Positions 16,704-23,774 of a DNA stretch of 36,633 nt are shown one piece after another. The stretch is taken from the NCBI RefSeq assembly GCF_014695775.1, contig NZ_JACJOX010000080.1, forward strand, positions 1 through 36,633, read 5' to 3'. Position 1 is the first letter of the stretch. Every line of letters begins with the position of its first letter. Origin of the DNA: Leptolyngbya sp. FACHB-60. Its GTDB lineage: Bacteria; Cyanobacteriota; Cyanobacteriia; Phormidesmidales; Phormidesmidaceae. The notes under the pieces were generated by a model. That model had not been told where the DNA came from. It saw only the letters and a program-made list of their open reading frames with translations, and did no database searches. Made by a program: the position numbers and the translations under genes.

Positions 16704-17540
16704 TTATTTCTGCTGAAGAAAGTCAAGTAACATGGGATTGACCTGATCAGCATGAGTCCAGTTGATGGCGTGCGGCCCGCCAGGAATGACAACCAGTTGA
16801 CTGTTTTTAATCAGCTTTGGAAGTCTTGCTGCGGTGGACTCAAGCGGCAAAATTCGATCGCTATCTCCATGAATAATCAGAGTCGGTACATCAATGCGGG
16901 GCAGATCGTCGCGGAAATCGGTGAGCCAGGAAGGGACGCAATCCAAAGTCCCTTTAGCAGAAGCCCCGGCTGCCACATTCCAACTTGCCTGAATCGCCTC
17001 GTTACTAATACGATTGCCCAGCAGCACATCCACATTAAAGAATTCTCTGAAGAATGCAGAGAAGTAGGCTGGACGGTCTTCAACGATCGCTTTCATAATG
17101 CCATCAAAAACACTTTGATCAACACCCTCTGGATTGTCGTCTGTCTTTAACAGAAATGGTGGCACCGGAGCCATCAGCACGGCTTTCTGCACCCGCTCTA
17201 AGCCGTATTTGCCAAGATAACGTGTGACTTCGCCGGTTCCCATTGAGAAACCGACCAGCACGGTATTTTGCAAGTCAAGCTTGGTCATCAGTGTGTTCAA
17301 ATCGGCGGCGAAGGTATCGTAGTCATAACCAAAGGAGGGTTGGCTGGAAGCACCGAATCCTCGGCGATCGTAGGTAATTACGCGATATCCTGCATTCAGT
17401 AAAACTAAAACCTGCTTCTCCCAGAAATGTCCGTTCAATGGAAATCCATGAATCAGTACAATCGGTTGTCCTGTCCCAAGATCTTCGTAGTAGAGATTGA
17501 TGTTTGCAGAGTTTTCTTGACCAACGGTAATGTAAGGCAT
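16704..17540 (-). CDS. Alpha/beta hydrolase, non-heme haloperoxidase type
   Basis: 278 aa. IVLIHGFPLNGHFWEKQ forms the oxyanion loop, VLVGFSMGTGEVTRYL gives the nucleophile Ser, LIIHGDSDRILPLE the acid Asp and GGPHAINWTHADQVN the His. This order and the GFSMG elbow match cofactor-free haloperoxidase/esterase proteins. The start at 17540 follows GGAGAAACC; the open frame runs 25 codons further up into the duplicated leader. Partial copies lie at 14993-15085 and 33145-33220. It is probably the intact donor gene. Confidence 0.9.
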   Translation of the reverse strand: MPYITVGQENSANINLYYEDLGTGQPIVLIHGFPLNGHFWEKQVLVLLNAGYRVITYDRRGFGASSQPSFGYDYDTFAADLNTLMTKLDLQNTVLVGFSMGTGEVTRYLGKYGLERVQKAVLMAPVPPFLLKTDDNPEGVDQSVFDGIMKAIVEDRPAYFSAFFREFFNVDVLLGNRISNEAIQASWNVAAGASAKGTLDCVPSWLTDFRDDLPRIDVPTLIIHGDSDRILPLESTAARLPKLIKNSQLVVIPGGPHAINWTHADQVNPMLLDFLQQK

Positions 17541-17755
17541 GAGAGGTTTCTCCGTTATAAATTGATGATGTGTTTTTGACTGTTGCATCACAATTGTGAT
17601 GCAGCGATCGAGCACCGTCTTAACAATGCTGTGTTAAGCAGACTTCAAGATGGGGCAAGCATCCATTGCGTACCATCGCTTCAGAACGACAAGAATTCTT
17701 CATTGTTGCCTGAGCGCGATCGCCGCGTTTGCCGCCTCTAAGATGGCTTTAATTC
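17499..17755. repeat. Leader repeat A, copy 1 (hydrolase leader)
   Basis: About 256 bases, covering the first codons and upstream region of the hydrolase gene and a scrap of the SnoaL gene's 5' end, recur at 24423-24678 with only scattered differences. TGCATCACAATTGTGATGCA (17585-17604) is a perfect 20-base palindrome; the second copy breaks it by one base. The palindrome may be a repressor or activator site. The rest up to 17803 shows no gene. Confidence 0.85.
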
Positions 17756-17803
17756 TGCTTCGGTAGCTAGCGCGGTACGCACACCAGCATCGAGATTCAT
17801 ACG

Positions 17804-17892
17804 GTCTATAACGACCAGGTTCACCGGACGCAAATAACCTTTGCCACTCAATCAATCAATTTGGCACGTTCCGGTGCAGCGACTGGTTAGAC
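17804..17892 (-). other. Integron attC-like site 1
   Basis: On the minus strand GTCTAAC (matches RYYYAAC) is followed by CAGTCGCTGCACCGGAACG; about 50 bases later come CGTCCGGTGAACCTGGTCG and GTTATAG. The arms CACCGGA...TCCGGTG and CCAG...CTGG pair in the imperfect palindrome expected of an attC. The distal core GTTATAG departs from GTTRRRY at one base. It overlaps the last codons of the hydrolase gene just before it, as cassette genes often do. Confidence 0.75.
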
Positions 17893-18881
17893 TCACGGCG
17901 CATCTCACTGGTATGAATAAAGTGACTTATCCCTTCAAAGAGTTCAGGCACAATTGGCAGCGTTGGGTCAGAATAGGAAGCATTTTGCTGTTCAGGGTCT
18001 AATGAAACAGCTTTTAAGACGTGATTCATCCCCTCAATAATTCTAAGCTCCGCATCCGGCTTAGCCATTTTCAGGGCTTGCGCCTCACTGACAGGCACTT
18101 GGATATCAGTTGTTCCTTGAACAATTAGAACAGGGACAGTGAGACGCCTAATCTCTTGGGCAGGGGTATAGCGAAACCAGGAAATGAGGTAGGGTTGGAT
18201 GCTCGATCTGTAGAGCGCGTTGAGTTCTGGTGGAATAGAGGTCACTCTATTCCCTTGCTCCAGAGCAGCAAGAATCTGCTCATTCTGTTGCCATAATGCA
18301 TCTGGCAAGCTAGGTCGCAGTTGATCTCGTAAAAGTTGTGATGCAGTTTGGGCAGGTCCGGCGATTGATACAAAAGCATTTGCTCCGGTTTTTTGGGTCG
18401 CCAGCATTCCAATCAGAGAGCCTTCACTGTGACCAATTACTGTGACGCTTGAGAAACGAGAATCTGCCTGCAATTGCTGAATCCAAAGTGCAGCATCTTC
18501 AACATAGGTATCGAAACGCAAATCAGCTTCTTCAGGTCCTGCGGCTGCGCTTTCTCCAATCCCGCGCTTGTCATATCGGATCGAGGCAATGCCATGATCC
18601 GCTAATCCTTCAGCGAGGAGTTTGAGGCTATTATTCTGCCCAGCTAGAGAACTGTTTCCATTGCGATCGGTCGGACCTGAACCCGCAATGATCAGCACCG
18701 CTGGCTCTGGCACATTAGACGTTGGAATGATCTGTGTGCCATGGAGCGTGCCTGTTAACGTTGTAATGTGAACCTCGACAGGCGTTGAGGCTTGTGTCGT
18801 GTAACCCATAGATAGCAGCGATAAAGGTAGAGCGATTAGACAGGCAACCAGACTGACAGAACGGCGAGAATTGGGAGACAT
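17856..18881 (-). CDS. Exported alpha/beta hydrolase (cassette gene)
   Basis: 341 aa. Signal peptide MSPNSRRSVSLVACLIALPL... with cleavage near TTQAS. Hydrolase core: AVLIIAGSGPTDRNGNSSLA (oxyanion loop), VIGHSEGSLIGMLA (nucleophile Ser), LIVQGTTDIQVPVSEA (Asp) and IEGMNHVLK (His). Similar proteins are periplasmic peptidase/esterase-like. The last 11 residues (ESNQSLHRNVPN) are encoded by the attC-like site, and another attC-like site lies before the gene, so it occupies one complete integron cassette. No lesion is seen. Confidence 0.88.
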   Translation of the reverse strand: MSPNSRRSVSLVACLIALPLSLLSMGYTTQASTPVEVHITTLTGTLHGTQIIPTSNVPEPAVLIIAGSGPTDRNGNSSLAGQNNSLKLLAEGLADHGIASIRYDKRGIGESAAAGPEEADLRFDTYVEDAALWIQQLQADSRFSSVTVIGHSEGSLIGMLATQKTGANAFVSIAGPAQTASQLLRDQLRPSLPDALWQQNEQILAALEQGNRVTSIPPELNALYRSSIQPYLISWFRYTPAQEIRRLTVPVLIVQGTTDIQVPVSEAQALKMAKPDAELRIIEGMNHVLKAVSLDPEQQNASYSDPTLPIVPELFEGISHFIHTSEMRRESNQSLHRNVPN

Positions 18882-18938
18882 GGCATGGGGTGATCTATGT
18901 TGAATCCGTCAGATATTCTAATTTGATGAGATAAGGGA

Positions 18939-19033
18939 GTCTAACGACCCAAACTCAGCGACCCGGCCCGCGGTGACAGCGTGGATTGCAACCGGAGCGC
19001 GATCGCCGGGTTCGCTGCAGCGCCTTGTTAGGC
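18939..19033 (-). other. Integron attC-like site 2
   Basis: On the minus strand it begins GCCTAAC and ends GTTAGAC, both perfect matches to RYYYAAC and GTTRRRY. Inner arms AAGGCGCTGCAGCGAACCCGG and CCGGGTCGCTGAGTTTGGGTC pair imperfectly (CCCGG/CCGGG plus GCTGCAGCG/CGCTGAG), over a total of 95 bases. It lies between the small membrane protein gene and the hydrolase gene. This is the best-formed site of the array. Confidence 0.88.
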
Positions 19034-19040
19034 AGCAAAA

Positions 19041-19397
19041 TTACCGCGCACCCCGGCTGACGCGACGAAACCAGGCCCCACTTGCTGCTCCTGCTAAAGC
19101 GATTATGGAGTAAACCGCTAAAAAAACGACTCCAACAAGAATTAACGACTGGCCGGGCAGAACTGGAATAAAAAGCATATACGTCAGTTGACCAAGAACA
19201 ATACCGGGATAGTGCGACCAAACATGTTTAGGCCGAGCAAAGCCAACGGTAAGGCCAACAATAAGAAGTGCTACAGAATAATAAAAACCTTCCGCATCCC
19301 ACGCCTCGACCTGCCCGGTTAAAGATGGTGACAAGGCCCAAATCATTGCGCCGCCCACAAACGAGAACAAAAAATTTATCGCTAACTCTCTTTTCAT
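19041..19397 (-). CDS. Small membrane protein (cassette gene)
   Basis: 118 aa. Four hydrophobic segments: about 7-25 (FLFSFVGGAMIWALSP), 38-55 (YYSVALLIVGLTVGFA), 65-82 and 86-108. The short basic tail FRRVSRGAR ends 7 bases before attC-like site 2. The ATG at 19397 follows AGAAGG. The gene is bounded by attC-like sites on both sides, so it is a single-gene integron cassette. I recognise no family. Confidence 0.78.
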   Translation of the reverse strand: MKRELAINFLFSFVGGAMIWALSPSLTGQVEAWDAEGFYYSVALLIVGLTVGFARPKHVWSHYPGIVLGQLTYMLFIPVLPGQSLILVGVVFLAVYSIIALAGAASGAWFRRVSRGAR

Positions 19398-19522
19398 TGG
19401 ACCTTCTCGGTAATAAAGTGCTCGATATCTCAATGGACAAACAATCTGTAAGAAGATTTGAAATCGGTTTAAGAATTGATTGATTTTCTTAATTCCGATT
19501 AAGTCTATTCTTCACCCTCGCT

Positions 19523-19609
19523 GCCTAACGACGAAGCTCACCGGATGCAGATAACCTTGAAAACTCAACCGACCAAACTGTATCGTTCCGGTGCAGCGCA
19601 TGATTAGGC
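19523..19609 (-). other. Integron attC-like site 3
   Basis: On the minus strand it begins GCCTAAT (one base off RYYYAAC) and ends GTTAGGC (perfect GTTRRRY). Inner arms CATGCGCTGCACCGGAACG and CATCCGGTGAGCTTCGTC pair through CACCGGA/TCCGGTG. Its arms closely resemble attC-like site 1, although the intervening 40 bases differ. The SDR remnant upstream runs into it. Confidence 0.78.
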
Positions 19610-19610
19610 G

Positions 19611-19903
19611 TCGTAGGCTGATGTAGCCAGCGTCTGAACTTTCGAGGAAACAAACAGTCGCCGCTACCTCCTCCAAGGTTGCGATCCGACGGATGGCGTG
19701 AAAATCCATCGCTTTCGCTGCTTCCGGCAATTTGTCGGCTGCGGTTGTTGCCATGTCCATCGGCATGATACCTGGCTGCACACAGTGACGTTGCGCGGAC
19801 CAAGATCGCATTGGACACCTTTCGCATACCCTACGATCGCCGCTCCTAAACCGCAAGAACCACCCGTTACCAGTGCAACTTTGCCTGCAAGTGTTGTCGT
19901 CAT
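19611..19903 (-). pseudogene. Short-chain dehydrogenase remnant, central deletion
   Basis: MTTTLAGKVALVTGGSCGLG gives the first Rossmann strand and the TGxxxGxG cofactor loop. Within about 35 codons the sequence has jumped to the far end of the fold: a shifted frame reads ATLEEVAATVCFLESSDAGY, which normally lies about 200 residues later. The catalytic Ser, Tyr and Lys are gone. The remnant ends where attC-like site 3 begins. A short palindrome at 19944-19960 lies 41 bases before its ATG. Confidence 0.85.
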
Positions 19904-19943
19904 GATGGACTCATTTAGATGTATTACTGCTCAATCAAACACT

Positions 19944-19960
19944 GCGTACTATCGGTACGC
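19944..19960. promoter_or_regulatory. Short palindrome, possible TetR-type operator
   Basis: GCGTACTATCGGTACGC has perfect 6-base arms (GCGTAC/GTACGC) around 5 bases. It lies 41 bases before the SDR remnant's ATG, a usual place for TetR operators of SDR genes. No regulator is adjacent. Confidence 0.4.
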
Positions 19961-20048
19961 CCCTGAGAAACCAACGGCACGGAGAGTGATCGAGCGGATG
20001 ATGCAGGTCGATCGCCACTTGGTCGCAACATTTCGCACTGCCGATCGA

Positions 20049-20804
20049 CTATTGCGCTACATACCCGCCATCTACCATCAACGTTGCACCTGTTGTGAAC
20101 GATGCCAGGTCAGATGATAAAAACAGGACTGCATTTGCAACTTCAAGCGGTGTGCCAACCCGCCCGATCGGGTGAAGTCCTGCCATGTAAGCTCTAACTT
20201 CATCCTGCCCACCTGTCGCTGCTTCAAACATATCTGTTTCGATCACCGCTGGTGCAACGACATTGATGCGAATCCCCGCTTTGGCATATTGAAGCGCAGC
20301 CGCTTTTGTCAAGCCTATTACTGCACTTTTACTCGCGGTGTAGAGGGGAAAGGTAGGAAATGCAACGACTCCATTCGCAGATGCCGTATTGACGATTGAA
20401 CCACTTCCCTGTTTCAACATCTGAGCAATTTCATACTTCATCGACAACCAAATGCCTTTGACATTGAGGTTCATCGTGCGATCGTATTCCGCTTCTGTTT
20501 GCTCAATCAGCGAAGGATTTTCGCCAATCGTTCCTGCATTGTTAGAAGCAATATCTAATCGACCAAAAACGTCAACCGCTTTATCAACCATTGCTTGAAC
20601 ATCGGCTTCTTTCGTGACATCTGCTTGCACAAAAGTAGCCTCTCCGCCAGCTTCCTTGATCAATCGAACCGTTTCTTCACCTTCATCAATTCGACGACCC
20701 ACCACCACCACCTTTGCTTGTTGTTGGGCATAAGCGATCGCGGTTGCACGACCAATTCCTGAAGTTCCGCCAGTGACTAACGCCACCTTGTCTTTAAGTA
20801 TCAT
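20049..20804 (-). CDS. SDR-family oxidoreductase, copy 1
   Basis: 251 aa classical SDR. LVTGGTSGIGRA is the cofactor loop, SNNAG the stabilising Asn motif, VNTASANG supplies the catalytic Ser and YTASKSA the Tyr and Lys. VVVVGRRIDEGE after strand 2 carries basic residues that favour NADPH. The C terminus FTTGATLMVDGGYVAQ is complete. It is closely related to the second copy at 34132-34878; differences cluster in the substrate loop around residues 90-100 and 140-150. AAGAGGT lies about 7 bases before the ATG. The substrate is unknown. Confidence 0.92.
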   Translation of the reverse strand: MILKDKVALVTGGTSGIGRATAIAYAQQQAKVVVVGRRIDEGEETVRLIKEAGGEATFVQADVTKEADVQAMVDKAVDVFGRLDIASNNAGTIGENPSLIEQTEAEYDRTMNLNVKGIWLSMKYEIAQMLKQGSGSIVNTASANGVVAFPTFPLYTASKSAVIGLTKAAALQYAKAGIRINVVAPAVIETDMFEAATGGQDEVRAYMAGLHPIGRVGTPLEVANAVLFLSSDLASFTTGATLMVDGGYVAQ

Positions 20805-20864
20805 GATAGTTACCTCTTGTTGTGAATGGCTGTGTCACTTTGTCAAAAACTCAATGAGCAATAC

Positions 20865-20880
20865 GTGTAGGAGCCAGCAA
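20865..20880 (+). repeat. 16-bp inverted repeat, left arm
   Basis: GTGTAGGAGCCAGCAA at 20865-20880 is the exact reverse complement of 21774-21789. The arms bracket the quinone-reductase gene and an old-yellow-enzyme scrap over about 925 bases. No transposase lies between them. It may mark the edges of an inserted or rearranged segment. Confidence 0.7.
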
Positions 20881-20961
20881 TAAGAAGCGCCTCCTACAAC
20901 CAGGATGAGTACGATCCTGGCTGCGTGCCCCATAAATCCAGTCCCGTCAGTTCCATGCCGA

Positions 20962-21630
20962 TCAATACTGACCTACGGCGATCGGCAACTCACGTTCAAT
21001 GGTTCGCAATCGTTGCGAAAAATCATTCAAGATACGTTGACGAACTGCATCTGTTTGGCGAACGGGGGCATAAACAATCTGCGGAGCAAGAACGTCAAAA
21101 CCAACGAATTGCAGCATCCCTCGCTGAATTGGGCGCAGAATAGCATGGATATCACCGTTATAACCGCCTGCAAGATAGTCCTCTTCTGTGCTACCTGTGG
21201 TCAACGAGAGCATCGCTTGCTTACCTCGAAATTTGCCCGTTTCATAAATATGTCCATTACCGTAAACACGCCCCATAACAAAGACGCGATCGACCCACCC
21301 CTTTAAAATTGCAGGGACACTGAACCACCACAAAGGGAATTGCCAAATCATCAGATCGCACCATTCCAGTTTTTGGATCTCAGCTTCAATTTCTGGAATG
21401 AATCCTCCAACTTCAGTTGCATACATCTCTTCAAGTTGCTGCTTAAAGGAGTCAGGATCTTTGACAGACGTAAAGTTGCGGCGATCAGATGCAGGGTCAA
21501 ATCTCATGGTATGAAGATCTGAATATTGAACATCATGCCCAGATTCTTTGAACGTGTCAATTGCTGTCTGAAACATTGCTCCGTTAAAGCTTTTCGACTC
21601 TGGGTGTGCAAGAACAATCAAAACTTTCAT
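20962..21630 (-). CDS. NAD(P)H quinone reductase-like flavoprotein
   Basis: 222 aa. MKVLIVLAHPESKSFNGAMF is the start of the NQO1/MdaB/KefF flavodoxin-like fold. CDLMIWQFPLWWFSVPAILK, then GWVDRVFVMGRVYG and AMLSLTTGSTEEDY, are the conserved FAD/FMN-binding blocks. These enzymes reduce quinones by two electrons and so avoid semiquinone radicals. It is complete and stands inside a 16-base inverted repeat together with a remnant of an alkene reductase. Confidence 0.92.
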   Translation of the reverse strand: MKVLIVLAHPESKSFNGAMFQTAIDTFKESGHDVQYSDLHTMRFDPASDRRNFTSVKDPDSFKQQLEEMYATEVGGFIPEIEAEIQKLEWCDLMIWQFPLWWFSVPAILKGWVDRVFVMGRVYGNGHIYETGKFRGKQAMLSLTTGSTEEDYLAGGYNGDIHAILRPIQRGMLQFVGFDVLAPQIVYAPVRQTDAVRQRILNDFSQRLRTIERELPIAVGQY

Positions 21631-21655
21631 GTGAGTTATCTCGTTTTCTAAGTTT

Positions 21656-21733
21656 CTAAACTTTTGCTAGGGCTGGATAATCCAGATAGCCTTTTTCACC
21701 ACGGGTATAGAACGTGGCTGGGTCAAGCGAGTT
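21656..21733 (-). pseudogene. Old-yellow-enzyme (alkene reductase) C-terminal scrap
   Basis: NSLDPATFYTRGEKGYLDYP and ALAKV, then TAG, is the conserved end of NemA-type alkene reductases (D-x-x-T-F-Y-x-x-G-x-x-G-Y-x-D-Y-P). Nothing of the barrel remains. It ends 26 bases before the quinone reductase ATG, so a two-gene redox operon may have existed. Confidence 0.8.
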
Positions 21734-21773
21734 GCGATCCTGGTTGCAAAATGGCGGGTTTAGGCATTGATAT

Positions 21774-21789
21774 TTGCTGGCTCCTACAC
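21774..21789 (-). repeat. 16-bp inverted repeat, right arm
   Basis: TTGCTGGCTCCTACAC here is the reverse complement of 20865-20880, with no mismatch. It ends next to the stop codon of the NTF2-fold gene (21790). Confidence 0.7.
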
Positions 21790-22371
21790 TTAGTCGCGAT
21801 CGATTAGTGTGTTTGAAGGTAAGTTGGGGTCGATCACCTTACGCGCACTGTCAACCCCCACGACGGGAAGTGTACCCGGATCGAGCAAGCCGACTTGAAC
21901 CAATACACTTGCCTGATCCCAGTAAATGTGTTGGTGGGCTATTTTGCCGTCACGGAACCGAATAATCGCTACTACTGGCACTTCCACCCGTTTTCCGGTG
22001 GGAGCAACGCCGGGTAATATCCATTCCATCCAAACAGTATGAGTGAACTTAGCCACCATTTCATCCACGAGTTGATCCGTTCCGATCGTGCGCGAGATTG
22101 GGGTCAACTCCATGTCCGGCGGCATCTGTGGAATGAGGTATTTGGAATAAAACTCGCGCAGTGCTGGTTTCCCGACTCCCCCAATCATTACCGGGATGTG
22201 GTTAACGTGAGCATCTTCAACCATCGTAGCGAGGGCATCTTCAGTACTGTGAGTGCCAAACTCGTACTGTAAATGCTCTTCCCAAAGTGCTTGCAAAGAC
22301 TCCTGGGCTGGTGTCAAATTGGTAGTTGCTTGTAAATTTGCTTGTCCGCCTACAGTTTGCTCTTTGACCAT
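21790..22371 (-). CDS. NTF2-fold / SnoaL-like polyketide-cyclase-family protein
   Basis: 193 aa. LQALWEEHLQYEFGTHSTED and HVNHIPVMIGGVGKPALREF, then FRDGKIAHQHIYWDQASVLV, are typical of larger SnoaL-like proteins related to those fused to or encoded beside dienelactone hydrolases. The HxHIYWDQ strand with its Asp lies in the pocket in this fold. CAGGAGT lies 9 bases before the ATG. It follows an operator-like motif and an AraC gene remnant, so it was probably AraC-controlled. Confidence 0.85.
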   Translation of the reverse strand: MVKEQTVGGQANLQATTNLTPAQESLQALWEEHLQYEFGTHSTEDALATMVEDAHVNHIPVMIGGVGKPALREFYSKYLIPQMPPDMELTPISRTIGTDQLVDEMVAKFTHTVWMEWILPGVAPTGKRVEVPVVAIIRFRDGKIAHQHIYWDQASVLVQVGLLDPGTLPVVGVDSARKVIDPNLPSNTLIDRD

Positions 22372-22415
22372 GATTAAATACTCCTGGTTCTATCTATATA
22401 AAGTGTCTTGAGTTC

Positions 22416-22439
22416 CAATGCTTGACTGCTTTCAGATTC
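22416..22439 (-). promoter_or_regulatory. AraC-type operator-like motif, copy B
   Basis: The minus strand reads GAATCTGAAAGCAGTCAAGC and then ATTGG, as in copy A, about 45-70 bases before the NTF2-fold gene's ATG. The partner half-site 21 bases upstream is weak here. A GACACT/TATATA-like -10 follows. Reads toward the NTF2-fold gene. Confidence 0.55.
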
Positions 22440-22575
22440 TTGTGATGGTAGTGAATTTGTTTCAATGGACGTATAAGCATTCAGCGCCTTAAGGCAATGA
22501 AAAATCCCACGAATGCTGCTTCAGATTCTTGCCTAACTTAACTTCAATATAATGATTTTCAAGGCTCGATTCTTT

Positions 22576-22582
22576 CAGATTC
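22576..22582 (-). promoter_or_regulatory. AraC-type operator-like motif, copy C
   Basis: GAATCTGAAAGAATCGAGCC begins here on the minus strand, in CACCATAAGAATCTG as in copies E and F. It lies just after the stop of the AraC remnant (22591). GAATCTG at 22596-22602 on the plus strand makes an inverted partner. Confidence 0.5.
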
Positions 22583-22590
22583 TTATGGTG

Positions 22591-22690
22591 CTAGCGAATC
22601 TGCTTGGGGGTCTTTCCCGTGAATCACTTGAAGTACTGCGTCAAATGGCTTTGGCTGGAGAAGCCTGCTTGTAGGGCAATGTCTGCGCTA
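22591..22690 (-). pseudogene. AraC-family regulator, C-terminal scrap
   Basis: IALQAGFSSQSHLTQYFK, a TGA, then FTGKTPKQIR and TAG: the second helix-turn-helix and tail of an AraC activator. The TGA replaces the Trp or Arg usually found after the FK. All of the sensor domain and the first HTH is lost. No gene is visible between 22690 and the monooxygenase fragment at 22774. Confidence 0.85.
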
Positions 22691-22773
22691 AGCGAAGCTA
22701 TCCCAGAGGGTTATCACTAAAATCCGTTTTTACCCATTCAGCCAAACTTGCAGAGCCAATTTCATATCCGTTT

Positions 22774-23043
22774 TCTCTGTCTTGTTACCCTAGCCGAACT
22801 TGAGTTAAACCATGCCCGCATATTTCAATCGTCCAAGAGTGGCGACATTTGCATTCCAATCAGTTCAATGGAGCGCATCAGTTGGGTGTGGTTCATCTGC
22901 GCGTTGTCCATTTGAAAAGTTACTCTCGCAATGCCGCCGAGCGATTCGCTATGACGGCGGATTTTCTCTGCCACTTCTTCGGGACTGCCGACCGGTAACG
23001 CGCCGGTTGCGCCGCGCTGCGCGTCAAAAGCGGCACGCGGCAC
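22774..23043 (-). pseudogene. LLM flavin monooxygenase, C-terminal fragment (duplicate)
   Basis: The frame AAFDAQRGATGALPVGSPEE and so on to MQMSPLLDD (22825-23043) is the last 70 residues of the LLM monooxygenase at 30958-31980, and homology goes on past the stop to 22774. It differs at scattered positions. It lacks the TIM-barrel core and has no start. The upstream breakpoint lies at about 23039, next to the SnoaL-like gene. Composition is more GC-rich than most neighbours. Confidence 0.88.
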
Positions 23044-23051
23044 TCATGGCT

Positions 23052-23522
23052 TCAGAACTCTGCGCCGCTCATGGCGGCCATGAACGCCATCGGGTTCCAG
23101 TATTCGCGGTAGTTGACGATCAATCCATTCTTGAAAGTCATAAACGTGGCGTAGCTCATTTCATAGGGGTTGCCGTTGCTGATCACCCGGCCTGAGACGC
23201 TCCACTCGGCAATGGCCATGTTGGGGTCGTCGGTGGCGTTGATCTTTAGCGTGGGAGTACTTTGAATGTCGATGACGCTGGGATAGTTCTTCAAATACTC
23301 GTAGATGGCCGCGCGGCCGACCAGCTTCCTGGATGCCACGTCGGGCGCAAAGGGAAACTCGACCACAATGTCTTCGTCGCAGAGTTCAGCCCAGCCCTTG
23401 ATGTCTTTGGCGAGGAAGGTGTCCAGACTGCGCTTGAACAGTTGCACTGCGGTCAGACCCGCAGGTGCGCCGGGATTGGTGATGGCGAGCGTGGCTTCGC
23501 TATGGAGGTGATCTTCTTGCAT
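23052..23522 (-). CDS. SnoaL-like (NTF2-fold) protein, GC-rich
   Basis: 156 aa. TAVQLFKRSLDTFLAKDIKG and WAELCDEDIVVEFPFAPDVA open the fold, AIYEYLKNYPSVIDIQST gives the middle helix and strand, and GLIVNYREYWNPMAFMAAMS the last strand. This is typical of steroid-isomerase-like SnoaL proteins. The ribosome site is weak. GC content and codons (many GCG, GGC, CTG) look proteobacterial rather than like the surrounding AT-richer genes, suggesting transfer. Confidence 0.8.
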   Translation of the reverse strand: MQEDHLHSEATLAITNPGAPAGLTAVQLFKRSLDTFLAKDIKGWAELCDEDIVVEFPFAPDVASRKLVGRAAIYEYLKNYPSVIDIQSTPTLKINATDDPNMAIAEWSVSGRVISNGNPYEMSYATFMTFKNGLIVNYREYWNPMAFMAAMSGAEF

Positions 23523-23583
23523 GTGATTTTGTCCAAGTTGAAGTTACAAATGTTGTCTTGCCCTGCGTGCGGCAATCTCGGGG

Positions 23584-23760
23584 CTATGGTTCAGTCCGGT
23601 TGTGTTGTTGTCGCTGCTCGGGTGCTCCGCTCAAGCCACCCATGCGGGTATTCATCACATAGGGACCAACGCCCAGCGGCTTCACAGTCGTGAAACCCAA
23701 CGCGCGCTTATGGCCCGCAGCTAGGGCCATAAGCGATGAAATTTCGATGCTCGTCGGAGA
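23584..23760 (-). other. Coding-like remnant between SnoaL and F420-reductase genes
   Basis: The minus strand reads ISSLMALAAGHKRALGFTTV, KPLGVGPYVMNTRMGG and LSGAPEQRQQ before a TAG at 23584. The composition matches the GC-rich neighbours. GPYVMNTR resembles the end of redox proteins such as pirins, but I cannot name it. It is likely a truncated third gene of a transferred block. Confidence 0.35.
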
Positions 23761-23774
23761 CTTCTTCTGCGCGA

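Noticed and set aside
22591..22602. GAATCTG/CAGATTC inverted pair at AraC gene ends as a terminator
   Set aside because: Stem is only 7 bases with a 13-base loop and no T-run, and half of it is AraC coding sequence.
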